DNA of 64,000 nt from Fredericiella sp963839515. GTDB taxonomy: Bacteria; Chloroflexota; Anaerolineae; Caldilineales; Caldilineaceae. The notes under the pieces are model-generated. The model was not told where the DNA came from. It ran no database searches and worked only from the letters and a program-made list of their open reading frames with translations. Where the stretch lies: assembly GCA_963839515.1 (NCBI GenBank), contig CAWIVN010000019.1:1-64000 (forward strand), written 5' to 3'. This document shows positions 30,202 through 39,144 of the stretch, piece after piece. How positions within the stretch are numbered: position 1 is the first letter of the stretch; each line of letters opens with the position of its first letter. The translations under genes and the position numbers were made by a program.

Positions 30202-32937
30202 ATGACAACCCGCACTCGCATTTCCCTAGACGGCGCCTGGGACTTCCAACTGGACCCCGACGACGGCGCCGACATTACCGCCATTCAAGAGTGGCGCACC
30301 GCCCAGGTCCCGCTGCCCTGGCAGGCCCAATTCGATGACCTGCGCCTCATCAACGGCGTCGCCTGGTACCGCCGCCACTTCGACTACACGCCCGGCAGCC
30401 ACGCCGGCACCGCCATCCTGCACTTCGGCGCCGTCGACTATTTCGCGCAGGTCTGGCTCAACGGCCATAAGCTGGGCGACCACGAAGGCGGCTACCTGCC
30501 GTTTGAGTTCGACGTCACCAAGGAGCTGCTTGGGGGCGAAAACGAGCTGGTCGTACGTGTGGTAGACCCGAGCGACGACCGCCAGATCTTCCCCGATATG
30601 CCTTTCGGCGAAATCCCGCACGGCAAGCAGAGCTGGTACGGCCCCATCGGCGGCATCTGGCAGAGCGTCTGGCTCGAACAGCGCCCCGCCATCTTTATCC
30701 GCAGCCTGCGCCTCTTCCCGCAGCCTGCCGCCGGTGTTGTCGTCGTCGCCGCCACGCTCAGCGGCGCCCTGCCCGCCAACGCTGCCCTGCAAGCCACCGT
30801 CTACGACCCCAATGGCTTGGTCGTGGCCGAGGCCGCCCTCGACGCTGCGGGCCACGGACAAGCCCAGCTGGCCGGCGCGCCCGCCCTGTGGAGCCCGGAC
30901 ACCCCCAACCTCTACCGCGTCGAAGCGACCCTCAGCGCCGGCGGCCAGGTGCAGGACACCTTGAGCGACACCTGCGGCTTTCGCACCGTCGAGGCGCGTG
31001 ACGGCCGTATCTATCTCAACGGCCAACCCATTTACCTGCGCGGTGTGCTTGACCAGGCCTACTATCCCGAAACCATTTACACCATTCCCAGCGTGGAGTA
31101 CCTGGAAGACCAAGCACGCAAGGCCAAGGCGCTGGGTCTCAACTGCCTGCGCACCCACATCAAGATCGAAGACCCGCGCTATTACGAAGTGGCCGACCGC
31201 CTCGGCCTGCTGATCTGGACGGAAATTCCCAACTGGGTGCTGCTCACGCCCGCCACCGACCGCCGCGCCAAGGCCACCTTCCAGGGTATGGTCGACCGCG
31301 ACGGCAACCACCCCTCGATCATCGCCTGGACGCTGATCAACGAAAACTGGGGCACCGACCTCACCCGCAACCCCCAACACCGCACCTGGCTGATCGACTT
31401 CTACCGCGCCGCCAAGCAGATCGACCCCACCCGCATCATCGTGGACAACTCGGCCTGCAAGACCAATGCTCACGTGGCGGGCGACCTGGAAGACTATCAC
31501 CCCTACAAGGCCATTCCCGACCACTTCGACGAGTGGGACGAATGGGTGGACGAATTTGCGGACCGCAGCAGCCGCTGGATATGGTACGCCGACTGCCAGG
31601 ACCAGCGCCGGCCGGGCCTGCCGCTGATCGTCTCCGAGTTTGGCAACTGGGGCCTGCCCAACCCTGACACGCTCAAGGAGAATGGCGCCGAGCCCTGGTG
31701 GTTCCAAACCGGCCACGAGTGGGGCGACGGCATCGTCCACCCGCACGCCATGCGCCCCCGCTTCGACTACTTCGGCCTCAAAAAGGTCTTTGGATCCTTT
31801 GAGCAGTTTATTGCCGACTCGCAGGAGCACATGGCGCGCAGCCTGCAGTATGAGATCTCCAGCATGCGTCTCCGCCCTGAAATTGGCGGTTACGTCATCA
31901 CCGAGTTTACCGACGTCCATTGGGAGTGCAATGGCCTGCTGACCATGCAGCGCGAGGTCAAGCATGGCCTTGACCCCATCTTCACCGCCATCAACCAAGA
32001 CAATGTTGTAGTCATCCGGCCGCAGCAGTGGAGCGGCCGCCCCCGCGAACGTGTGCGTGTCGAGCTGCGCACCTTTGGCGTCGACGGCCTGGCGAGCGAG
32101 GGTACGATCGAATGGTGCGCGGACGGTGAACAAGGCCGCATTCCGGCCCCGGGCGGAATTGTCGACGTGACGCTGCCCGCTGCTCCCGGGATGGTACGGA
32201 TCGAGGCGCGCTGGTGCGCACCCGATGGCGCTCTCATCGCCGCCAACGCCGTAGAAGTCGCCTGCGTTGCGCCGGCGCTGTCACCCATTGGCCTGCGCGT
32301 CTTGGATGATCGCGGCCTGGCCCTGGCCCTTGAGGAACTCGGCTATCGGGTGGGCAACGGCTCCAACGGCCGCAGCGGCACCAAGAATCCCATCTGGGTC
32401 ACGCAGCGTTACACCCGCCGCGTGCAGGAGGCCGTCCAGAAGGGCGCCCGCGTCCTGCTGCTGGCAGATGAAGACTTTGCCGTCAGCATGACGGCGAGCA
32501 TGAGCACGACCGCCAGCGCCTATATCAGCCCGGCTGCCAGCGCCGCCAATCGCAACATCCGCCTGCCCGCGGGCGCCATCGCTGCCCGCAAGAACACGCA
32601 CTGGGAAGGCGACTGGGCCACCTCCTTCAGCTGGCTCAACAAGACCGGCCCCTTTGCCACCCTTCCCGGCAGACCGCTGCTGGAAATGGAATACGCCGAC
32701 ATCATGCCCGATGCCGTTTTTGCCGGTTTGCCCGCCTGGGCGCTGGTCAGCCACAGTTGGGCCGGCCTGGCCCTCGGCTGGATCCACAAGCCCGCCTCTC
32801 TGCTCGCAACGATGCCCTACGGAAATGGACAATTGGCCGTCACTACGTTTAAGCTAAATAGCCAAACATTGCCGAACAATGTCGTCGCACAAGCCCTGCT
32901 CGACGGCATCCTGCAGCTTCTGCAGCCGCGACGGTAG
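30202..32937 (+). CDS. GH2-family glycoside hydrolase (beta-galactosidase/glucuronidase-like)
   Basis: 911 aa, no signal peptide, start supported by GGAG. The GH2 layout is present: a sugar-binding jelly roll (about residues 1-170, SLDGAWDFQLDPDDG, then WYRRHFDY), an immunoglobulin-like domain, and a TIM barrel with acid/base Glu381 in LINENWG and nucleophile Glu479 in IVSEFGNWG. The substrate could be a beta-galactoside, glucuronide, mannoside or a side chain of arabinoxylan or arabinogalactan. After about residue 690 the C-terminal third (LRVLDDRGLALALEELGYRV, later GARVLLLADED) resembles a glutamine-amidotransferase-like Rossmann fold, an unusual addition. It is the last gene of the hydrolase cluster. 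Confidence 0.88.
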   Translation: MTTRTRISLDGAWDFQLDPDDGADITAIQEWRTAQVPLPWQAQFDDLRLINGVAWYRRHFDYTPGSHAGTAILHFGAVDYFAQVWLNGHKLGDHEGGYLPFEFDVTKELLGGENELVVRVVDPSDDRQIFPDMPFGEIPHGKQSWYGPIGGIWQSVWLEQRPAIFIRSLRLFPQPAAGVVVVAATLSGALPANAALQATVYDPNGLVVAEAALDAAGHGQAQLAGAPALWSPDTPNLYRVEATLSAGGQVQDTLSDTCGFRTVEARDGRIYLNGQPIYLRGVLDQAYYPETIYTIPSVEYLEDQARKAKALGLNCLRTHIKIEDPRYYEVADRLGLLIWTEIPNWVLLTPATDRRAKATFQGMVDRDGNHPSIIAWTLINENWGTDLTRNPQHRTWLIDFYRAAKQIDPTRIIVDNSACKTNAHVAGDLEDYHPYKAIPDHFDEWDEWVDEFADRSSRWIWYADCQDQRRPGLPLIVSEFGNWGLPNPDTLKENGAEPWWFQTGHEWGDGIVHPHAMRPRFDYFGLKKVFGSFEQFIADSQEHMARSLQYEISSMRLRPEIGGYVITEFTDVHWECNGLLTMQREVKHGLDPIFTAINQDNVVVIRPQQWSGRPRERVRVELRTFGVDGLASEGTIEWCADGEQGRIPAPGGIVDVTLPAAPGMVRIEARWCAPDGALIAANAVEVACVAPALSPIGLRVLDDRGLALALEELGYRVGNGSNGRSGTKNPIWVTQRYTRRVQEAVQKGARVLLLADEDFAVSMTASMSTTASAYISPAASAANRNIRLPAGAIAARKNTHWEGDWATSFSWLNKTGPFATLPGRPLLEMEYADIMPDAVFAGLPAWALVSHSWAGLALGWIHKPASLLATMPYGNGQLAVTTFKLNSQTLPNNVVAQALLDGILQLLQPRR

Positions 32938-32957
32938 TACACACGCTCACGAACGTA

Positions 32958-33008
32958 ACGTCCCTGGGACCGGCGAACGCTAGCGTTCGCATATGGTCCC
33001 GGGGACAT
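32958..33008. repeat. Nested palindromic repeat, family 1 (copy 4 of 4)
   Basis: The left arm ACGTCCCTGGGACC has one change from the consensus; the right arm is GGTCCCGGGGACAT and the inner arms are GCGAACGC and GCGTTCGC. It separates the GH2 gene from the efflux operon. Confidence 0.82.
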
Positions 33009-33038
33009 AGACCGAATTCTTGTTCAGAAAGCAGTCTT

Positions 33039-34226
33039 GTGGAGCACAAATTTGCCGTAACCATTTCGTCCCTGGCGCTCAGCGTTACGCTCCTGGCCGG
33101 GTGCGCCCTGCTGCCTGCCACGCGCAGCGAACAAGTGGCAGGTGAGCCAACTCCCACACCCATTCCCACTACGGCCATCGCCCTCAAACCCACCTATCAG
33201 GTGCAGTCGGGCGAGGTGGTCAAGTCCACCAAGTTCGCCGGCCGCATCTCGCCGGTCGTCGAAGAAGAGCTCTTCTTCCGCGCCGACGGCCACATTCGCT
33301 CGGTCTTCTTCAAACGCAACGAGATGGTCAAGAAGGGCGACGTGCTCGCCGAGCTGGAGATCGATGCCCTCGAACGCGAGCTCAATGCCGCCGAACTGGA
33401 GCTGCAGCGCGCCCAGGTCACGCTCGAAGAAGCGAAGCGCAGCCTGGAGTTCGACCGCGAGGTGGCCCAAAAGCAGCTGGAGATCGCCCAGATCCGCCTT
33501 GACGGAGTCGATGCCGACCACAACAGCACCCGCGCCGAGGTCGCAGCGCAGGCCAAAGAGGTGGAACTGGCACAGATCGAGCTCGACCGCATCGGCACTG
33601 AGGTCAGCCCCCTCCTCACCGGCGACCTTGAACGCGCCCAATACGCCGTCGAAAAGCTCAAGCAGACCATTGCCGAGTCGCAAATCATTGCACCGTTCGA
33701 CGGCCTGCTGCTGTCGCTTACCTTGACCCCCGGCCAGGCGGTAACTGCCTATGCGCCGGTGGCCACGCTGGCCGACCCCAACCAGCTGGAGGTCAGCGCC
33801 AACATCCTCAGCGACCAGCTCCAACTGCTGGCAGAAGGCATGCCTGTGACCATGGAAATGGCCAGCCGCCCCGGCCAGAAGCTGACCGGCGCCATCCGCC
33901 GCCTTCCTTACCCCTACGGCAGCGGCGGCAGCGGCCAGACGTTAGAAGAGAAGGACAAGAGCACGCGTGTGTCGGTCGACGCCACCGCCGAGGAGGCCGG
34001 CTTCGCCCTGGGCGACCTGGTCAACGTCACCGCCATCATCGAGCGCAAGGACAACGTGGTATGGGTGCCGCCGCAGGCTATCCGCAACTTCAACGGCCGC
34101 CGCTTTGCCGTGGTGCAGGATGGCGACGTGCAGCGCCGCGTGGATGTCAAGATCGGAATCCAGGCCGAAGAGCGTGTCGAGATCGAGGAAGGGCTGCAAG
34201 CCGGCCAGACCGTGGTCGGCCCGTGA
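33039..34226 (+). CDS. HlyD/MacA-type periplasmic adaptor lipoprotein
   Basis: Adaptor of an ABC export system. The GTG start leads into a short signal with lipobox LLAGC (Cys at about residue 22). A barrel-sandwich half follows (VVKSTKFAGRISPVVEEELF), then a long coiled coil of about 110 residues rich in Glu, Gln and Arg (about residues 105-220). The second half of the lipoyl-like domain (IIAPFDGLLLSLTLTPGQAV) and a beta-barrel domain ending VEIEEGLQAGQTVVGP complete the layout. This is the canonical membrane-fusion order. It starts an operon with the permease at 34297 and two ATPases. Cargo unknown. Confidence 0.88.
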   Translation: MEHKFAVTISSLALSVTLLAGCALLPATRSEQVAGEPTPTPIPTTAIALKPTYQVQSGEVVKSTKFAGRISPVVEEELFFRADGHIRSVFFKRNEMVKKGDVLAELEIDALERELNAAELELQRAQVTLEEAKRSLEFDREVAQKQLEIAQIRLDGVDADHNSTRAEVAAQAKEVELAQIELDRIGTEVSPLLTGDLERAQYAVEKLKQTIAESQIIAPFDGLLLSLTLTPGQAVTAYAPVATLADPNQLEVSANILSDQLQLLAEGMPVTMEMASRPGQKLTGAIRRLPYPYGSGGSGQTLEEKDKSTRVSVDATAEEAGFALGDLVNVTAIIERKDNVVWVPPQAIRNFNGRRFAVVQDGDVQRRVDVKIGIQAEERVEIEEGLQAGQTVVGP

Positions 34227-34296
34227 TTGCCACTGCTCGTCCAGTGAGAAGTATGGGGCGATCTTATAGTTGCCCGTATAGAACGTCAGGCAAGCG

Positions 34297-37254
34297 ATGA
34301 ATTTCCTCTTACGCACCTGGGCGACGCTGCAGATCGCAGTGCGCCGCATCTTTGCACAGCGCTGGCTGGCGCTGGCCACGGCGCTTGGCTTAGTCGCCTC
34401 CGTCGCCATCATTATGAGCATCCCGCTGTACTCGGATGCCGTCTACTACCGCATCCTCCAGGAGGAACTCAGCCAGGGCGACACCACCACCGGCGACTAC
34501 ACGCGCCCGCCCTTTGCCCTCATGTGGCGCTACTCCGGCTCGCTCTACGGTTTGAAACAGTGGGAAGACATCGAAAAGCTCGACACCTATATGACCGGCC
34601 CGGCCGTCGGCCAGCTTGGGCTGCCGCAGGAAGACGCTGTCCGCTATCTCAAGACCGACAGCTTCCGCCTCTTCCCCGCCGCCGACGTGGCCAGCGGCGC
34701 CTACGCCAATGCGCGCGACCCAATGGCCTGGGTGACTTTTTCCACGGCCAGCGACTTCGACGAACACGTCAACTACGTGGAAGGCGGCCCGCCTGCCCCC
34801 GCTTCCCCCGATGCGGCCGACCCGGCCGAGGCCGCCATCAGCAAGACCATGGCCGACGATCTTGGCATCCAGGCGGGCGAAGAATACGTGACCTTCCGCA
34901 AGATCGAGAGCGACGCCGGCACGCGCAACGTCCAGATCCCCGTGCGCATCAGCGGCGTCTGGGAGCCGAAGGACACCAAGGACCCTTTCTGGTTCTATCC
35001 CTGGACGGTCTTCGACAAACAGCTCTTTGTGCCCGACGCCACCTTCCAGGGCCGCATCACGTCGCTGCTGCCGGATGAAATCGGGCAGATCGTCTGGTAC
35101 TGGCTGATGGACGGTTCGCAGGTGCACGCCGCCGACGCCAACCGCCTGGTGGCCAGCATGGACCGCATCCGCCAGCGCGCCAGTACGCTGCTCGCCAACA
35201 CCAAGCTGGACATCTCGCCCTACGACGCGCTGCGCGACTACCAGCAGTCGGCGCGCGTGCTCAACATCTTGCTCTTTGCCTTTAGCATTCCCATCATCGG
35301 CCTGCTGCTGGCCTTTATCAGCCTGGTCGTCGGCCTGTCGGTGGCGCGCCAGCGCAACGAGATCGCCGTGCTGCGCAGCCGCGGCGCCACCGCCATCCAG
35401 ATTGTGGCCATCGCCGCGCTTGAAGCAGGCCTGCTGGCAGGCTTTGCCCTCATCGTGGGCGCCACGATCAGCACGCGGGTTGCCGAGGCCATCGGCGCCA
35501 CCAAGAGCTTTCTCAACTTCACGCTCGACCCCAATCTGCGCATCAACCTGACGGGCACGGCACTCCAGTTTGGGGCCCTTGCCTTGGGCGTCACCATTCT
35601 CGCCCAGGTGCTGCCTTCGCTGGGGGCCTCACGCCACACTATCATCAGCTACAAGCAGGAGCTGGCCCGCACGGTGCGCGCACCGTGGTGGCAGCGCGCC
35701 TATCTCGACCTTCTTCTCCTGATCCCGGTCGGCTACGGCATCTACCTGCTCCAGCAGCAAGGCAGCGTGCTGCTGCCCGGATCCACCAGCGGCGGCGATA
35801 TTTTCGACAACCCGCTGCTCTTCCTGCTGCCTGCCCTCGCTGCCCTGGCCCTGACCCTGGTCGTGCTGCGCCTGCTGCCGATCATCATGGCGGCCGTCTC
35901 CTGGGTCGCCGCGCGCACGCGCAGCGTCGGCTTCCTGCTGGCGACCCGCTACCTGGCCCGCGACCCGGGCTTCTACACGACGCCGCTGGTCCTGCTGATG
36001 CTTACGCTCGGCCTCTCTGTCTTTACGGCCTCGCTGGCGCAGACGCTTGACAACCACCTCTACGACAAGAACTTCTACGCCGTGGGCGCCGATGCCCGCC
36101 TGGTCGAGATGGGCGCCACCAACCAGTCGTCCATGAGCCCCTTTGGCGCCGGCGCAAGCGGTGAAGAAGGCGGCGCCGCTGCAGGCGCCGACGGGGCGGC
36201 CGCGGGGGATGCAGCTGCGGCCGAAGACGCCGAACCGCAGTGGGTCTTTCTCCCCATCTCCGAACACCTCAAGGCCAAGGAGATCCAGGCCGCCACGCGC
36301 GTGGGCGATTTCCCCGGCGCCGTGCAGGTCCAAGGCAAGTGGCAGGCGGCCACCGTCATGGGCGTGGACCGCGTGGACTTTCCCAAGGTGGCCTTCTGGC
36401 GCCCCGACTTCGCTTCCGCCAGCCTGGGCGCGCTGATGAACTCGCTGGCGATCGCCTCGGATGGCGTGCTCGTCGAGGGCAAGAAGCTGCGCGAGTCCGG
36501 CTTGCGCGTGGGCGACCAGATCCAGGTGCGCATCAACACGGCCGGCGCCCAGTATGAAGGCCCCATGCGCATCATGGGCACGTTCAACTACTTCCCCACC
36601 TGGTACTCCGAGCAGGAGGAGAATAAGCCGCTCATCATCGGCAACCTCGACTATATCTTCGAGCAGATCGGCGGCGAGCAGCCCTACGAAGTGTGGGTCA
36701 AGACCCTCCCCGAGACCGACTACGGCCAGATGATCGACAACCTGCGCAATGTCGAGATCACCGTCTTTGACTACTCGGCCTCCAGCGACCGCATCGCCAA
36801 GGAACTGAAGCGCCCGGAGCGCCAGGGGCTCTTCGGCGTGCTTTCCGTCGGCTTTATGGCCTCCGCCCTGCTGACGGTGCTCGGCTTTCTGCTCTACGCG
36901 CTCTTCTCCTTCCGCCGCCGCTTTATCGAGCTGGGCACCCTGCGCGCCATCGGTCTCTCGACCACGCAGCTGACCATCTTCCTGATTTGCGAGCTGGCCT
37001 TTCTGATCTTGCTCGGCCTGGGTGCAGGCACGGCCATCGGCATCTTTATCAGCCAGGTCTTTATTCCCTACCTTCAGATCGGCACCGGCCCGACGGCCAA
37101 TGTGCCGCCCTACCAGGTCGAAATTGCCTGGTTCGCCATCAACCGCCTTTACGTGCTGTTTGGCTTGCTCTTCCTGGTGGCGTTCTCCGTGCTCATCGTC
37201 CTGCTTATGCGTATGAAGGTCTTCCAGGCGATCAAGCTTGGCGAGACTGTCTAA
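34297..37254 (+). CDS. Large FtsX-type ABC permease
   Basis: 985-aa membrane protein with two FtsX-like modules. The first membrane anchor is at about residues 25-45 (LALATALGLVASVAIIMSIP), followed by a large extracytoplasmic domain. A transmembrane cluster with SVARQRNEIAVLRSRGA comes next, then a second extracytoplasmic domain with an Ala/Gly/Glu-rich insert near residues 615-650. It ends in a C-terminal FtsX cluster with RRRFIELGTLRAIGLS. The ELGTLRAIG segment is the family's coupling-helix signature. It is sandwiched between the adaptor and two ATPase genes and resembles LolCE/MacB exporters in arrangement. Frame intact. Confidence 0.9.
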   Translation: MNFLLRTWATLQIAVRRIFAQRWLALATALGLVASVAIIMSIPLYSDAVYYRILQEELSQGDTTTGDYTRPPFALMWRYSGSLYGLKQWEDIEKLDTYMTGPAVGQLGLPQEDAVRYLKTDSFRLFPAADVASGAYANARDPMAWVTFSTASDFDEHVNYVEGGPPAPASPDAADPAEAAISKTMADDLGIQAGEEYVTFRKIESDAGTRNVQIPVRISGVWEPKDTKDPFWFYPWTVFDKQLFVPDATFQGRITSLLPDEIGQIVWYWLMDGSQVHAADANRLVASMDRIRQRASTLLANTKLDISPYDALRDYQQSARVLNILLFAFSIPIIGLLLAFISLVVGLSVARQRNEIAVLRSRGATAIQIVAIAALEAGLLAGFALIVGATISTRVAEAIGATKSFLNFTLDPNLRINLTGTALQFGALALGVTILAQVLPSLGASRHTIISYKQELARTVRAPWWQRAYLDLLLLIPVGYGIYLLQQQGSVLLPGSTSGGDIFDNPLLFLLPALAALALTLVVLRLLPIIMAAVSWVAARTRSVGFLLATRYLARDPGFYTTPLVLLMLTLGLSVFTASLAQTLDNHLYDKNFYAVGADARLVEMGATNQSSMSPFGAGASGEEGGAAAGADGAAAGDAAAAEDAEPQWVFLPISEHLKAKEIQAATRVGDFPGAVQVQGKWQAATVMGVDRVDFPKVAFWRPDFASASLGALMNSLAIASDGVLVEGKKLRESGLRVGDQIQVRINTAGAQYEGPMRIMGTFNYFPTWYSEQEENKPLIIGNLDYIFEQIGGEQPYEVWVKTLPETDYGQMIDNLRNVEITVFDYSASSDRIAKELKRPERQGLFGVLSVGFMASALLTVLGFLLYALFSFRRRFIELGTLRAIGLSTTQLTIFLICELAFLILLGLGAGTAIGIFISQVFIPYLQIGTGPTANVPPYQVEIAWFAINRLYVLFGLLFLVAFSVLIVLLMRMKVFQAIKLGETV

Positions 37255-37265
37255 AGGAGTTGCGC

Positions 37266-38324
37266 TTGTCCGAACCGTTTATTCTGTGTGACGGGCTCGT
37301 CAAAATTTATAAGATCGCCGGGCTGGAGCAGGTGGCGCTGCGCGAGCTCAACATCACCATCGAAAAAGGTGAGCTGATGTCGATCATCGGCGCCTCCGGC
37401 AGCGGCAAGACGACGCTGATGAACATTCTCGGCGGGCTGGACCGGCCTTCGGCCGGCCGCGTGCGCGTCGACGGCCATGACCTGCTGCGCATGACCGACA
37501 ACCAGCTCAACAAATACCGGCGCGAGAAGGTCGGCTTTGTCTGGCAGCAGAGCACGCGCAACCTGATCTCTTACCTCAACGCCGTCGAAAACGTCATGCT
37601 GCCCATGACCGTCGCCGGCCTCGCTCACAACCGCCGGCGCCGTGCCGACGAGCTGCTCGACCTGGTAGGGCTGGATCAGCGCAAGCATCACCAGCTCTCC
37701 GAGCTGTCCGGCGGCGAGCAGCAGCGTGTCGCCATCGCCGTGGCCCTGGCCAACCACCCGCCCCTGCTGCTGGCCGACGAGCCCACCGGCGAAGTGGACA
37801 CCGTCACCGCCCAGATGATCTACGACACCTTCCGCCACCTCACGCGCGAGATGGGCATCACCACGATCATCGTCAGCCACGATCCCGGCATCTCCAAGCA
37901 GGTGGACCGCGTCGTCGCCATCCGCGACGGCATGCTGGCCAGCGAGACCGTGCGCCAGCTGCGCACAAACGGCAACGGTGAAGGGGGGGACCACCAGGGC
38001 GAAGCTGGCCACAACGGCGCCGTCGGGGGCATCGCGCTACACGACACCTACGAAGAGTTGGTCGTCCTCGACCGCGCCGGCCGTGTGCACGTTCCGCAGG
38101 AATATCTCGAACAATACCAGATCAAGGGCCGTGCCCGCCTCGAACTCGTCGACGGCGGCATCCTGATCCGCGCCGTCGAGCAGCGCCCCGCCGAAGCAAG
38201 TGCGCACAAGTCAGACGGTGACGCCGAGGCAGCTGCATCTGCCGAGGAAGGCGAGGAAGACATGGGCCCACAGGCAGGCAAGCGTGGCTGGTTTGGCAGA
38301 TTTGGCAAGCGAAACAAGAAATAA
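37266..38324 (+). CDS. LolD/MacB-type ABC ATPase with a C-terminal AbrB-like domain
   Basis: The start is most likely TTG at 37266 (MSEPFILCDGLVKIYKIAGL) because AAGGAG lies 7 nt upstream. ATPase core: Walker A GASGSGKTTL, signature LSGGEQQRV, Walker B LLLADEPTGEVD, H-loop VSHD. After about residue 240 there is a tail of about 110 residues not found in ordinary LolD. It has a Gly/His-rich linker, then VVLDRAGRVHVPQEYLEQYQ and GRARLELVDGGILIRAV, which resembles a SpoVT/AbrB swapped-hairpin domain. It ends in an acidic stretch and a basic GKRGWFGRFGKRNKK end. The stop overlaps the next start (TAATG). Confidence 0.9.
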   Translation: MSEPFILCDGLVKIYKIAGLEQVALRELNITIEKGELMSIIGASGSGKTTLMNILGGLDRPSAGRVRVDGHDLLRMTDNQLNKYRREKVGFVWQQSTRNLISYLNAVENVMLPMTVAGLAHNRRRRADELLDLVGLDQRKHHQLSELSGGEQQRVAIAVALANHPPLLLADEPTGEVDTVTAQMIYDTFRHLTREMGITTIIVSHDPGISKQVDRVVAIRDGMLASETVRQLRTNGNGEGGDHQGEAGHNGAVGGIALHDTYEELVVLDRAGRVHVPQEYLEQYQIKGRARLELVDGGILIRAVEQRPAEASAHKSDGDAEAAASAEEGEEDMGPQAGKRGWFGRFGKRNKK

Positions 38325-39061
38325 TGAATCAGATAGCAGATAAAGCAACAGGCTTTGCAAACAGCGCGTCCGGCAGCACGGATTACGCCATCGAAACCAT
38401 CGACCTCCAGCGCGTCTACCGGCGCGGCGCCGAGGCCGTCTACGCCCTGCGCGGCGTAGACCTTGCCATTACCGCGGGCAGCTTCATCGCCCTCAAGGGT
38501 CGCTCGGGCAGCGGCAAGACCACCCTGCTCAACTGCATCAGCGGGTTGGACCAGCCCACCAGCGGCATCGCCCGCATCTTCGGCCAGGAGATCGGCAGCT
38601 GGAGCGAAGCGCGCCGCACGACCTGGCGGCGCCAGCAAGTCGGCTTTATCTTCCAGTCGTTAGGGCTGCTGCCGGTGATGTCGGCCTACGAGAACGTCGA
38701 GCTGGCCCTGCGCCTGATCAACACGCCGGCCAAGTTGCGCCACAAGGCTACGACGGACACCATCGACCTGGTGGGTCTCACCAAGTGGAGCGACCACCGG
38801 CCCTACGAGCTCTCCGGCGGCCAGCAGCAGCGCGTCGCCATCGCCCGCGCCCTCGTCTGCCAGCCCCCGCTGGTCATCGCCGACGAGCCCACCGCCAACC
38901 TCGACACCAAGACCGCCCGCGAGGTCCTCAACCTCTTCCGCACCATCGTGCGCGAGCACAACACGACGCTCCTGATGGCCACGCACGATACGCTGGCCGA
39001 GGAATACGTGGACCACATCGTCTACCTCAGCGACGGCTCGGTCGTCGACGCGCTCGAATAG
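38324..39061 (+). CDS. LolD/MacB-type ABC ATPase
   Basis: 245-aa ATPase of the lipoprotein-release/MacB class: Walker A GRSGSGKTTL, a Q-loop with VGFIFQSLGLLP, signature LSGGQQQRV, Walker B LVIADEPTANLD and H-loop ATHD. It is translationally coupled to the upstream ATPase by a one-base overlap. Two ATPases for one two-module permease suggests a heterodimeric motor. It is the last gene of the export operon and is followed by a hairpin. Confidence 0.92.
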   Translation: MNQIADKATGFANSASGSTDYAIETIDLQRVYRRGAEAVYALRGVDLAITAGSFIALKGRSGSGKTTLLNCISGLDQPTSGIARIFGQEIGSWSEARRTTWRRQQVGFIFQSLGLLPVMSAYENVELALRLINTPAKLRHKATTDTIDLVGLTKWSDHRPYELSGGQQQRVAIARALVCQPPLVIADEPTANLDTKTAREVLNLFRTIVREHNTTLLMATHDTLAEEYVDHIVYLSDGSVVDALE

Positions 39062-39071
39062 CCGCGTGCCT

Positions 39072-39119
39072 GGCGCTGTCCCCATCACCTACCCCACCAC
39101 AAACCCCGTGGACAGCGCC
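39072..39119. terminator. Hairpin between convergent genes
   Basis: GGCGCTGTCC and GGACAGCGCC form a perfect 10-bp stem with a 28-nt loop, extended by outer CGTGC and GCACG. It lies between the rightward ATPase and the leftward lipoprotein. There is no T-run, so it is probably Rho-associated or a transcript-protecting structure. Confidence 0.5.
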
Positions 39120-39144
39120 TCGCACGGTTCGCGCCACGTAACCC

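Noticed and set aside
30226..32133. Long minus-strand open frame opposite the GH2 gene (635 codons)
   Set aside because: Antisense shadow of a well-conserved GH2 gene; no ribosome-binding site or recognisable domain.
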